From Paraphoma chrysanthemicola (lineage: Eukaryota; Ascomycota; Dothideomycetes; Pleosporales; Phaeosphaeriaceae): a stretch of DNA of 64,000 bases. This document shows positions 21,173-30,828 of this stretch, one piece after another. Location of the stretch: assembly GCA_020744225.1 (NCBI GenBank), contig JAGMWG010000028.1, forward strand, positions 1-64,000, written 5' to 3'. The notes under the pieces were generated by a model. It saw only the letters and a list, made by a program, of their open reading frames with translations. It had not been told where the DNA came from and ran no database searches. The position numbers were made by a program, and so were the translations under genes. The number at the start of each line of letters is the position of its first letter. The stretch's first letter is position 1.

Positions 21173-23143
21173 CTAGAGCAGCATGATATCTTCTAAACAA
21201 TCTTTGACCTTTGGCCACATTTCTCCATACATCATTCCATGGACATATACATGGGTAATGAGTCTGTACCCATCCCCAATAGGGCGCAGCAGTAGAGGCA
21301 TTTCTAAACCACTGATGATTGCGATCTCATCGCCTGGCATCATACATACTGGCAGAGGATCCGGTGCAGTTCCAAAATAGTCGTTTCCGGTGGAGAAGAA
21401 GCATTTCTTCGAAGAAAACAGATGTGCAAGGCTATGGAAGTGATTCCTGCCAAACAACCTCCATGTAAGAGTCATGTCGGAAGTTATAACTCTTGTCCCT
21501 GAGAGTGCTGTGCTGTGCGAGCGCCTTCCCACTTGATTCATCTCTTCTAGACACATATTGTCGTACCAATCGTTGAAAGCGCTATCCTTTATAGCATCGG
21601 CGTTGTTGTCTGGTTGATCATAGACGAGTGTCCGTTGTAGTGCTTCTTTCGAGGGCTCGCCAGTAGGATAACTGCACCGTTGGCTCACTTCAACCCAGCT
21701 TCTCATGGTGATGCTGACAGCATGATTGAGTCGTATAATCTCAGCACCACCCTCAAGGTCCAAAGGAATGGACCTTCTAGCCAAAGCAACGTTTCTTGTA
21801 TCAGAAAGAGCTTCAGACTTGTAAATGACAGTATCAACGATTTTCCCCCGCAGAATTAGCGCTGTGTGGTCGTGGGAGAAGCTCCATATTGGATTTCCTG
21901 GTCCTGATGCTGCAAATTGATCCTCAAGGACAGCATGTCTCATATCGTCTGGTTGGAATCCTGACTCCGCCCAATCCGGAACCCATGAAGCTAACCCCTC
22001 CCGGCGTCGGTCTGATGGTGCTTGATATAGGAGTTGGATCTTCTTATCGTAATTGATCGAGGCTACGGTCGCTTCCCGGAAGAGTTCTTCTACAGACAAA
22101 GAATAGTCTGGGCTCGGGAAGGGTATGTGCAATTCCTTTAGGAGGCCGTACATGCCAATGATCTTGTCCTTCGGATCCGTTACTTGCTTCATACGAACAC
22201 TCCCAAGGATTGAGAACATCAATGGATCATTCTGCAGCCTCCCTGGGTTTTGATTCATTACTTCTCTTGCACCTTTAATGCGTTGAATCATCAAGTATAT
22301 GACAAACTGATTTTGAAGTATTGTTGCCTCTCGCCATCGGCCCCACTTATACCCCACGTCGTCGAGTATGTTTGCAACCAGGGTTAGGGCAGCCCAATGC
22401 ATCTCAAGTATCCCGCAGCGCAGACTTACTCTTTGATAGAAAGGCAGTGTGCATTCTTGAACGGTCCAAACTCGATGAAACCAGGAGCATTCGAAGAGTG
22501 GGCCGAATGGATCGTCTGACGCGTGAGTGGCACCTGAATTGATGTCAATAGGAAAATAACTCTCAGCGATCAGGAGTAGCTTACTACTAGATATGCGTTT
22601 AACTCGGTCACGAAGCGCATCCTGGGCGGCTTTACGATTGGCTTGGTTGATAGCTCTGCCATCTCTCAATTTTGCAGTCTGAGCTATATGTGCGATTTCC
22701 ATGACCTGACGCATAGCAGCTTCAACGCGCTCATTGCTCTGGCCCAACCAAATAACTACTTTTGCTGCACTTTTATAAATCTCACCCATGAGCGCGACCT
22801 GCCTGTTGCGCTCTATGACTGCTTCCTCAGACTGATCGATACAGATACTATCAATCCACAGCACCTGTACCTCTGTTCCGCTTCGCAGATTTCGTATCGC
22901 TGCATCGCAATTGGGTGTTATTGACATAACACAGCTGTCACACTCAATCTCGCAACTCGGTCTTTGACCACCCCACGTGTATGACAGAGCCGTGTAATTG
23001 GCATCCCATTGCGGGTAATCGTCCAGTGAGACTGCCTTTAGCTGACAGAAGATGGGTGCGGAGATGTTTGGCGCAGGCTGCAGCTCAAGAACACGTATTG
23101 ATCGAGATCCTTTGAGGGGTATATGGCGATACGGGATTTGCAT
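21173..23143 (-). CDS. HET-domain (heterokaryon incompatibility) protein
   Basis: Single-exon frame of 656 aa from ATG 23143. The open frame extends upstream but without an ATG, and MQIPYRHIPLKGSRSIRVLEL is a normal HET-protein start. HET motifs appear in order: YTALSYTWGG (about residue 50), VLWIDSICIDQ, IYKSAAKVVIWLG and WFHRVWTVQEC. Then comes the usual long C-terminal part with DPKDKIIGMYGLL and ASWVPDWAE. HET proteins trigger cell death after fusion of unlike strains; partner and trigger are unknown here. No frame break is seen, so it is likely functional. Confidence 0.9.
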   Translation of the reverse strand: MQIPYRHIPLKGSRSIRVLELQPAPNISAPIFCQLKAVSLDDYPQWDANYTALSYTWGGQRPSCEIECDSCVMSITPNCDAAIRNLRSGTEVQVLWIDSICIDQSEEAVIERNRQVALMGEIYKSAAKVVIWLGQSNERVEAAMRQVMEIAHIAQTAKLRDGRAINQANRKAAQDALRDRVKRISSSKLLLIAESYFPIDINSGATHASDDPFGPLFECSWFHRVWTVQECTLPFYQRVSLRCGILEMHWAALTLVANILDDVGYKWGRWREATILQNQFVIYLMIQRIKGAREVMNQNPGRLQNDPLMFSILGSVRMKQVTDPKDKIIGMYGLLKELHIPFPSPDYSLSVEELFREATVASINYDKKIQLLYQAPSDRRREGLASWVPDWAESGFQPDDMRHAVLEDQFAASGPGNPIWSFSHDHTALILRGKIVDTVIYKSEALSDTRNVALARRSIPLDLEGGAEIIRLNHAVSITMRSWVEVSQRCSYPTGEPSKEALQRTLVYDQPDNNADAIKDSAFNDWYDNMCLEEMNQVGRRSHSTALSGTRVITSDMTLTWRLFGRNHFHSLAHLFSSKKCFFSTGNDYFGTAPDPLPVCMMPGDEIAIISGLEMPLLLRPIGDGYRLITHVYVHGMMYGEMWPKVKDCLEDIMLL

Positions 23144-23367
23144 TCTTAATTCGCAAGGCAAGTCCGTGGGTAGAATTGTTGATGCAGGCGAACATGAAGG
23201 AAATAGAGAATGTACTTGCAAACAGAAAAACCTGAAGTCGGAATTACAGTACCGAGCCAACGCACTTGCTTTCTTTTGACCCCATGGTCTACGCCTCAAA
23301 TAAACAGTGCTTTTTAGCCCCAATTGCAAGCGCAGCCTCAGGAGCTGAGATCAACTAAACAGTAGGG

Positions 23368-24066
23368 ATGCTCTCACGCTGCTTCTGCTTGATTGGTTGG
23401 CCAAGCACAAACGGACTCCAGAAGCGAGGCGCCCACTTCTGCCAAGACTCTACACGTGGCCTTGTCGCTACTGACGTGGCCCCGAACCTTGCTGCCTCGC
23501 AGCATGATCTGATCCGGGATATGATTTCTGCTGGGACGCTTACCATGACCGCAGTGGCTGGTTGCAGCGAGCGCTCGATCAAGGCAATAAGGTCCAATCT
23601 CCGGCACTTCAACTCCACCAGGGCCCCGGCGAACGGAGGTGGTAGGGGTCAGTCCATCACACTGCCTATGCTAGGCGCTCTGTGCGACCACTTGCTTGAG
23701 AAGCCAGGACAGTACCAGGAGGAGATGGCCGTCTTCCTGTGGGACGAGTTCGAGGTCCAAGTGTCGACACATAGCATCAGCAGAGCGCTGAAAGGCATAG
23801 GTTGGTCGAAGAAGGCTGCTAGGCAGATCGCGAAGGAACAGAATGCAGATCTGCGAGACTTCTACCTATACAACCTGACACAGTTCCAGTCCTACCACCT
23901 GGTCTTCATCGACGAGTCTGGGTGCGACAAGCGCATCGGCTTCAGGCGCACTGGCTGGTCGCCCCATGGCGTAGCACCAGTCCAGGTGGCCAAGTTCCAC
24001 CGCGATCAGCGATACCAGATCCTGCCAGCCCTACACTCAGGACGGGATCTTGCTCTCACGCGTGTT
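23368..24066 (+). pseudogene. Truncated Tc1/mariner-type transposase, copy 1
   Basis: The reading frame gives an N-terminal helix-turn-helix (MTAVAGCSERSIKAIRSNLR), the GGGRGQS linker, LWDEFEVQVSTHSISRALK and the first catalytic Asp in VFIDESGCDKR. An extra C in the LPA-YTQDG region (near 24030) shifts the frame. Similarity ends soon after at the LLSRVF position, before the second Asp and the Glu. It is homologous to the copy at 30829-31938. It is non-functional. Confidence 0.85.
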
Positions 24067-24784
24067 CTAGGTCTAGACAGACAGCGTATGTCTCGTTTTC
24101 GTTCCAGTCATCCAGATTTGGTAGCTCGAGCTTGCCTGAGAGCGTCCTTACATGTCCCACGTTACAAGCGCCCCTGCCTTGATGCCCCGCGATCGCTTCT
24201 TGGTATACTGCAACCGAAAATGGTGAGTGTAACACGAACGGCTTGCTCCGAGAAGACAACGGGTCTCCCGCTACCTGGGTATTAGGGATCCGGGACGCTG
24301 TAGACGCGCCTGAAAACTGGGATCGGCTGGGCGGGAAAGAAACTGGGTCCATCGACGGACATGGGCTTGCGGTGGCTTGCGTGGACGTGTCCGGCGATTG
24401 GCCGCAGGGCTGCAACCCTGAGGGAGCTACATGAGACCCACGCCTGGATCTGGCAGTGCGTCGGACAGGCATCGTTGGAGGGCTGCCGCACTGCACGAGG
24501 TTGGCCACCGGCATGCACTGTCGTGACGTGTCGTGAGTTCCACAGATTCCATAACAGGGAGGTGGCTGGCCCGTGACACCAGGTCGCTTAAGCGCTGTGC
24601 GTGTGGAGCGGGCGCGCCGAAGGAACGACAGCCGACAACAGTTTATGCAGACCCCATCGCCAACATGTCGCCGGCTGCATTCTCAGCCTCGCAACAGTAC
24701 TCGTGCGCGATGCATCCGAACGTACTCCGTCCTACACCACATGCCTCTTGGCCTTGACCTGATTCAACGCGATGCGACGGCTCC
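24067..24784. other. GC-rich stretch of unknown origin
   Basis: Joined abruptly to the broken transposase. Both strands carry open frames (for example 24056-24514 minus) but I recognise no domain. It may be foreign or rearranged DNA. Confidence 0.35.
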
Positions 24785-25600
24785 TTGAGTTCTGCTCGGA
24801 GAAGAAGAGCAAGACGAAAGTACGCCTCGCAAGCGGCCTTCGTCTCACACGCACTAAAACACAGCCAGACTCCCGCAGAATCCTCTGCAACCTCAGCGTC
24901 GTCGGAGCCAGCAGCTACTGTTATCCACGGCCTGCAAGTGTTATGTGAGGGCACCAACCCGATCGTCGAGTACGAGTTCCTTCGAAGATGTCCCTCACAC
25001 AGCTGACCCGACTACAGTATCGTCGCTGTCCACGGCCTCAACGGTCACTGCGAGAAGACGTGGACAGCAGGCAACGGCGTCAACTGGCTGCACGACCTGC
25101 CCAATGCGCGCATACTCAGCTGGGGCTATGACGCCAACACGCACAGCAGCTCGCGTGTGAGCACCCAGTACCTCTATGACCACGGTAGAGGCCTAGTGTC
25201 AGACCTGTGCTTTAGAGAGGGGGGTCACGCAGGTAGGCGACGAGCAGAATGTGACAAACGTTACTTGAGGCTGAAGATGAAACAGACAAACAAATGACCG
25301 ATCATCTTTGTGGCGCATAGCTTGGGTGGAATTGTTGTTAAGAGCGCGAGCGCGCTTCCTACAGCTTATGCAGCTTGCTTGACTGACAGAAATAGGCGCT
25401 CATCTACTCGGATGCGGCCCGACGAGGTGCCCTCGAAGAGCACCGCTCGATGAAGCTATTAACATACGGCATCATGTTCATGGGCACGCCGCACTAAGGC
25501 GGCAGCGGCGTTGCGGTCAGGAGAGTGATGGTTAACGTAGCGTCAGTGTTTGTGGCGGTAGACGACTGCCTGCTGAGCCACCTCGAGCGAGACTGTCTCC
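24785..25600 (+). pseudogene. Broken alpha/beta-hydrolase effector domain of an NLR-type gene
   Basis: Spliced conceptually (introns 24970-25017, 25233-25276, 25346-25395) it reads GLQVLCEGTNPIVD / IVAVHGLNGHCEKTW / ARILSWGYDANTH / PIIFVAHSLGGIVVKS / ALIYSDAARRG / GIMFMGTPH. This is the standard N-terminal hydrolase module of fungal NB-ARC and ankyrin receptors, with the GxSxG elbow intact. It is dead: TGA precedes PIIFV, where Arg is usual, and TAA follows GTPH, where Gln is usual (CAA to TAA). The third intron begins GCGAGC, so its donor is GC or mutated. Similarity stops after LLSHLERD; no NB-ARC follows. It is a different subfamily from the palindrome hydrolases. Confidence 0.85.
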
Positions 25601-25660
25601 CTCCATTATATTCTCTGTTTTGATCTTACACGGCATTCAGCAATGGTCGTGGCGGCTTGT

Positions 25661-26075
25661 TCAACGACCCTGTCCGCTCCCCATCTTACCAAAGTCCCAC
25701 TGCACCACTCCGCCATGAATACCCTCTGGCTGGCTGACAACCACATCGCCTAGCCGAATATCCGTCTTCCTGCTCCACTCTTCCCCGCCCGCTCCGACCA
25801 TGAGCCCTATCTTGACCGGGAAGCTGCGCAGCATATCCTTCGCTACCGTCGCAGCCGAGTTGGTGCCTGTTATGCCGGCAGGTAGGCAAACAGCGACTAT
25901 GTTGTGATCCCCAATACTGCCAAAAGTATATCTGTTGTTGTCGTCCTTGGGCGTCGGCAGATTCTCATGCACCGCGTCCAGCATAGCAACAGAGGCTGCT
26001 TTCTCCACTGCGAGAGCGCATATTACTCCGATTGAGTCTTCGTTGTAGGTGTCGAGGTCGCAGGGAACGTAGCGG
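25661..26075 (-). pseudogene. Truncated nucleoside-phosphorylase (PNP/UDP) effector domain
   Basis: The minus strand reads YNEDSIGVICALAVEKAA, NRYTFGSIGDHNIVAVCLPA, KIGLMVGAGGE, DIRLGDVVVSQPEGIHGG and VVQWDFGKMG, then ends. This is the first 110-120 residues of the phosphorylase domain used as an N-terminal effector in fungal NLR-like proteins; the catalytic C-terminal half (MEAAG, RGICDY) is absent. No start ATG is clear. It converges on the broken hydrolase fragment 60 bp away, so two truncated effector modules face each other. Confidence 0.8.
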
Positions 26076-26918
26076 CCGCCGAGGGCCCTCGAAGCCTGCG
26101 TTGCTGGTCATCGCGACTCAGAAGTGAACGGGTGGCAGGGACGAGTCGATGCGAGAACACAGCGCCTTGAGCTGGAGGCGTGGTGTTGATGGTTTATTCA
26201 TGGCGGTCGCATGGGTGAGCAAGCTGAAGCAGTGTTTCCGCCCCCATGAATCGAAAGCGGCTGAAGTCGCGCGCGTCTGTCTCCATGCAGCAGCGGCAAG
26301 CATCTGCGTTTAGTGGAGGGGCGTGGGCGAGGCAGCATGGCCTCTTAAGGTTGACCGAGCGGGGTGCGGCTATGCTGACCGGAGCTAGAGCGATTAAGGT
26401 AAAGGCTATGCTAAGCGAGACAGGGGCATTCGTGGGAGAACAGTTGTGCTATTTGCAGAATCGGAAACTGCAAGTGCATGTGAGTGTATCTGTCCCGAGA
26501 CTGTCTAAGCTTCTTGGTCGTTATTGACTTTATTATGATAGAAAGTATCGAGAGCGTCCCGTTACGCAGGGTGTCCCGCCACACAGGGATGGACCTTAGT
26601 TATGTCTTAATTATATTTCTTGGATCTACAACAGGTACGGAAGGTTATAGTGCTACACTCGTAGTGTGGTAGTAATATATTTAACAGCGATTATGGTTAT
26701 ATAATACATATCTTGGTATACCTTACACAATGATCCCTGCGACGCACTAGCGCATATGCGGATATGCCCCTACTGCATGGACCGTGCGGTAAGAACGAAG
26801 CCGACGTAAGGTCCGGAAACCGATTATGCTCACTACTGTAGCAGTGTGGGAGCAGTGTGGGGCGACTGTACCTTATACTGAGCGACTGTATCATTTTTGG
26901 AGACAACCCGAGGACAGA
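26076..26918. other. No gene; holds R1 copy C and promoter-like motifs
   Basis: The frame at 26246-26527 has no recognisable domain. Two GCGACTGTA motifs lie near 26868-26890, just before the BIR gene. Confidence 0.5.
26481..26598 (+). repeat. Dispersed repeat R1, copy C
   Basis: Near-identical over its core to copy B on the opposite strand at 19312-19424. The copies differ outside the core, so this is a dispersed, fragmented element. Confidence 0.8.
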
Positions 26919-28001
26919 ATGGCTCCAAAAACTCGGTCGATGACCGTGGAGAAAGGGGAAAAGGTCTCTATCGCAGATGATCCAAACCCTTTCTCTCCGC
27001 TGTTATCGCAACCCCCTATTTCTCGCTCCCCGACCCCGACGCGTTCCCCCGCGTCATCGCGTTCACCAAAATCACCAGCTCCGCCAACATCTCCGACATC
27101 ATCGCCGCCAACATCCCAGATATCGTCTCCGCCATTAACTCTAGCCTCTGACTTTATAACAATATCCTCGCGCATAAACTCGTACACCAACTGGCCCTAT
27201 CAACACCTCTCCCCAACAAAACTCGCCGCCGCCGGCTTCTACCACCTATTCACGGACGACTGGGAGGAAGAGGAGGAAGAAGTAGTGGAGTGCGCCTTCT
27301 GTGGTATACAGCACTGCTACTACGATTTCGACATCCCCATCAAAGAGTTGATGCTAGACCATGAGGACACCTGCTCTTGGCCCAAACTCAGCGCCGACTT
27401 TTACAACCACCTCCCACTAATTACACCCCCGAACACTGCAACACCCCGTACACCAAATAAGAACCATACGCCCACCAAAGTCCGCACACCTGACACACCG
27501 AAGAAGCCGCCTCCAAGCCGCATACCTCGACTATTACCGAAACGCAATCCAATACCCCTCGAATTGCCCCAACCATCAAACCCTCAGCCGCCCCTCCAAT
27601 CGCCTGCTCACCCGCCACCTCCATTGATGCCCCCAGCATCCCCTCCGCAACCACGTACATACGCCTCAGTAATCGCTTCACCGCCCCTAACACAGCCGAA
27701 ACCCCCCCACCAAACGCCGCCAGGTCCAGTACTTACGGTACAAGACCTTATAACACGATTTCGCAATAAACCGTCTCCATTCCAACAACAAATACCAGTG
27801 GTGCAACACAACCCAGCCATAACGGTGACGAACTCACTATCTAAATTTCTACTCTCAGCACTTCCAGCGTTCACCAGATTTCTATCAGACATGCAAGGAG
27901 GACAATATATCGGGCATTCGCCTCTACAACCGACTGCTACGGTACAATATGGACGCGGTCCGAGCAACGATACGGTTCGCAATCGCCACAGGTCGGCTTG
28001 A
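26919..28001 (+). CDS. BIR-domain, proline-rich protein (probably element-borne)
   Basis: I chose the second ATG (MAPKTRSMT), giving 360 aa; the frame is open 31 codons further up. A Ser/Pro-rich N-terminus is followed at about residues 84-157 by RINSYTNWPYQHLSP, LAAAGFYHLF and ECAFCG, then DHEDTCSWP. This is the Cys2-His-Cys zinc fold of inhibitor-of-apoptosis repeats. The spacing (C-x2-C-x19-H-x3-C) differs from the usual x16 and x6-8. The rest is low-complexity Pro/Thr-rich and ends in a hydrophobic-to-basic tail. Upstream GACTGTA motifs recur before the LINE ORF1 at 28621, which suggests this gene belongs to a retroelement family rather than being a host IAP. No intron is needed. Confidence 0.65.
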   Translation: MAPKTRSMTVEKGEKVSIADDPNPFSPLLSQPPISRSPTPTRSPASSRSPKSPAPPTSPTSSPPTSQISSPPLTLASDFITISSRINSYTNWPYQHLSPTKLAAAGFYHLFTDDWEEEEEEVVECAFCGIQHCYYDFDIPIKELMLDHEDTCSWPKLSADFYNHLPLITPPNTATPRTPNKNHTPTKVRTPDTPKKPPPSRIPRLLPKRNPIPLELPQPSNPQPPLQSPAHPPPPLMPPASPPQPRTYASVIASPPLTQPKPPHQTPPGPVLTVQDLITRFRNKPSPFQQQIPVVQHNPAITVTNSLSKFLLSALPAFTRFLSDMQGGQYIGHSPLQPTATVQYGRGPSNDTVRNRHRSA

Positions 28002-28620
28002 CGCAAACCAACAGCAGACAAATGAAGAATCCTAACCTAATCTAACACACTCGACCCATCCCACATATCACCTCGTGGAATAGAAGCAGGCTCCGCTTCA
28101 TCCGCCGTAAATAGGACGTTGAACACTTGGAGAATACACTCTGAGCCAGTCTGCGATCAACATTACTAACCCACGAGAAACCGAAGAGAAAGGATAAAGA
28201 AGGACAAACTAGCAAGGGAATTTAGTATGGGCTTGGTAAGAACAGCAATGCACAGCAAGAAGTGAGACAAAGAAGATGCAGGGGCTAAATGAGGTCAAGA
28301 TGTAGCATAAGAAGTGAAGTAGTAGATGAGCGCTAGTAGCCCTTTCGGCTCAGCCGCCGGGCGTTAATGAATTGTGTGTGTGTGTAGCAGTGTGGGAAAA
28401 CTGCAATTGCAAGTGACTGTATCGACATTGACTGTATTAGACTCCGACTGTATTAGACTCCGGTACACCACTTAGGCAATTGCAAGCGACTGTACTCTGA
28501 ACGGGCTGCCCGCAAGGTGAAGCTACATTCGCTAGCGACTGTACCACAGCGACCCGATTGGACACTGTGACACTGGTGCGAAAGGGAGCAGAATAGAGAC
28601 TCTTCGACGGAACCTAGGAG
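28002..28620. other. Probable 5' leader of a LINE fragment
   Basis: Non-coding. It contains a TG repeat (28372-28386) and five GACTGTA-type motifs, and ends at the ORF1 ATG. Confidence 0.45.
28398..28545 (+). promoter_or_regulatory. Cluster of GACTGTA motifs before LINE ORF1
   Basis: Five matches to YGACTGTAY lie within 150 bp; two more precede the BIR gene near 26868-26890. GCAGTGTGGG also occurs shortly before both clusters. Regularity suggests an internal retroelement promoter; this is inferred. Confidence 0.4.
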
Positions 28621-29436
28621 ATGAGCCTGCGATCTGGGCTTGTGAGAGAGGTGGCGTTCTCGACCCCTGAACGCGACCGTGGAAGCGACCGCGAACGCGA
28701 CCGCGACGCGTCATCCTTGCCATTCGAGCTACCAGCACCACGGAAGAGACACCCAAGAAACACCACCGCGCAAAGTGGACGCTACCGCAGGCCACTGTCA
28801 CATCCAGACCCATCAGCCGACGACTCCGACACCGTCCATGTCGAAAGCAGCCAACCTGTCCTTCCAACCAGGAGGAGCACCACGACCAACAAAGATCTGC
28901 TCGCCGTCTTGACCGGAATCATCCAGCAGCAAGCTGAGACCATCAGGAACCTCGAACGCGAGACTAAAGAGATCAGACAGAACCAGCAAACCATCATCGA
29001 CCACAATGTCAAGCTTATCGACGAAATCGCTGAGCTTAAGACGCGCGTCGACGACCTCGTGGCAGCGACATCCTCGGGCGCGCGTTCCTGGGCCGTGGTG
29101 GCGGGTGCGAGCATGCTCGCGGGGCCGAGCGCCACTTCCGGAACGCCACCAAGCCAGCAGCACACAAAAAGGACTAGCCTCGCTCCTATCGACGTGCCCA
29201 ACGTCACAGTAGACATCTCCAGAGCAGATGGCGAAAATGGCAGTATGTCAGCGGGTGCGGTCAGAGCAGCGGTGGAAAAGGAAATACGCACGATGGAGAA
29301 CCACGAAAACTGGCGATGCCGGGCGGTCACGGTCGACCACGCGACCCAAAGTCGAATCAGGATCGCGTGCAGAGACGAAGACGAGCATGAGCTTATCAAG
29401 AGAGCAGCGGAGAAGATCGGCGCAGGGTCACAGTAA
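28621..29436 (+). pseudogene. LINE (Tad/I-like) ORF1 fragment
   Basis: The 271-residue frame has an Arg/Glu/Asp-rich start and a long coiled coil (about 95-150, LLAVLTGIIQQQAETIRNLE). Then comes SWAVVAG, typical of fungal LINE ORF1, and an RRM-like segment (VEKEIRTMENHENWRCRAVT to ELIKRAAEKIG). The zinc knuckles and the reverse-transcriptase ORF2 expected downstream are missing: a TAA ends the frame after AGSQ and the phosphorylase gene begins 200 bp later. It is a 5' fragment, unusual because LINE copies normally lose their 5' end. Confidence 0.75.
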
Positions 29437-29635
29437 TACCAAGGCAAAGACTTTGCAACGCAATCATGTCCGAAAGGCTATGCTAGCAAGCAAGGCTGAA
29501 GATGAAGGCTGGGCCGGTCAATGCACATGACTGGATGCTACATTAGCCTTGCTGGTACGGCTGCCCATACTCCCTCCCACTGCTTCTCTTGCCTTCCCCT
29601 GCGATCATTAACATTAGGTGTAGTCATTATCCAAG

Positions 29636-30742
29636 ATGGCCAGGAACCAACAATTCACTATCGGATGGATTTCCCCTCTGCCACTGGAGAAAGAAGCTGC
29701 CAGACTCGCGCTGGACGAGGAATACCCACAGGAGGATGTTCAGTACCAAAACACCTTCTACCTGGGTGGCCTGATCGGACAACACAAAGTTGTGATCGGG
29801 GTGCAGCGTAAGATCGGATTAAGCGGGGCTGCGGTTCTTGCTGAGAAGATGCGCGCTGGCTTCCCTAACATCAAGTACTTTGTTCTAGTCGGCATCGCTG
29901 GCGGCGTTCCACGCTACGGCCCCACAGGTGCTTCCTCTGAGATTGTTTTGGGAGACGTGGTGGTTAGCTCCCCTCGAGGCAACCATGGCGGGGTACTGCA
30001 GTACGACAAGGGTGCCTGGCAAGGTGAGGGACGCCTCAATTTCCGCGGACACACGAATGGCGTTCCTGGAGATCTCCTGGCTGCTTTGAACAACTTTCGG
30101 GCAAAAGGCTGGCCCAAAACAAACGTTCCAGAGACGTTGAGGCAGATGCGTCTCAAGCTTGATGAGAAGCGACGGCACCAGGTTGACGATCCAGGCCCCA
30201 CTCGCGACAGACTTTTCGAGGACGAGTACGACCACCACGGCACTGAGCTCGACGATTGCAAAGATTGTTGCGATGCAGACTATACCATATCCCGGTCCGA
30301 GCGAGGAGACGGAGCTACACGGTTGCTTGATGAGCCGTTTGTTCATTTTGGCAACATTGCCTCCAGCAACCAGTTGCAAATATCTGCTCGGGAACGTAAC
30401 AGGGTCCAGCTAGAACACGAAGCTATATGCTTCGAGATGGAGGCAGCAGGAGTGATGGAAGAGTATCCATGTGTGGTGATCCGAGGCATTTGCGACTATG
30501 CAGACTCTCACAAGAACAAGGGCTGGCAGAACTACGCTGCCGCAACTGCGGCAGCGTGCGCGAAAGGGCTGTTGTCGATGATTCCTGCTGTTGATGTCGG
30601 AGGTAGTGAACAACCCGCGACCTCAGATTCAAGTCCGCCCACAGCGCGGTCGTCGACCGTTTCTTTTGGGAATAACAATCAGGGCTTTCAGGCTGGCAAC
30701 ATCTTCGGTGGCGTTAGCGGAATAAGTTTTGGATCAAAGTAG
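29636..30742 (+). CDS. Nucleoside-phosphorylase-like effector with C-terminal amyloid-type motif
   Basis: Intact single-exon frame, 368 aa. Residues about 7-315 form a PNP/UDP phosphorylase fold: FTIGWISPLPLEKEAA, FVLVGIAGGVP, LGDVVVSSPRGNHGG, CFEMEAAGVME (ribose-contact Met/Glu) and VIRGICDYADSHKN (base-contact Asp). After a Ser/Thr/Pro linker the last 27 residues hold NQGFQAGNIFG, fitting N-x-G-x-Q-x-G-x3-G, within SFGN...GISF. The receptor at 31982 starts with the same pattern. In fungi this class of motif (PP/RHIM-related) lets a receptor seed amyloid on an effector. Related bacterial phosphorylase-fold effectors cleave ATP; whether this one does is inferred. Not a housekeeping PNP, given the tail and context. 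Confidence 0.85.
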   Translation: MARNQQFTIGWISPLPLEKEAARLALDEEYPQEDVQYQNTFYLGGLIGQHKVVIGVQRKIGLSGAAVLAEKMRAGFPNIKYFVLVGIAGGVPRYGPTGASSEIVLGDVVVSSPRGNHGGVLQYDKGAWQGEGRLNFRGHTNGVPGDLLAALNNFRAKGWPKTNVPETLRQMRLKLDEKRRHQVDDPGPTRDRLFEDEYDHHGTELDDCKDCCDADYTISRSERGDGATRLLDEPFVHFGNIASSNQLQISARERNRVQLEHEAICFEMEAAGVMEEYPCVVIRGICDYADSHKNKGWQNYAAATAAACAKGLLSMIPAVDVGGSEQPATSDSSPPTARSSTVSFGNNNQGFQAGNIFGGVSGISFGSK

Positions 30743-30828
30743 GATAATCAGTAGCGTAGTCTGAACGCGAGCATTGTATCACTTGTAGGACGACTGGTGC
30801 AGTTTCAGATCTGGAAAGAAAAGGAGGT

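Noticed and set aside
24056..24957. Minus-strand frames of 104-152 codons
   Set aside because: GC-rich DNA gives long chance frames; no motif recognised and they overlap the plus-strand hydrolase relic region.
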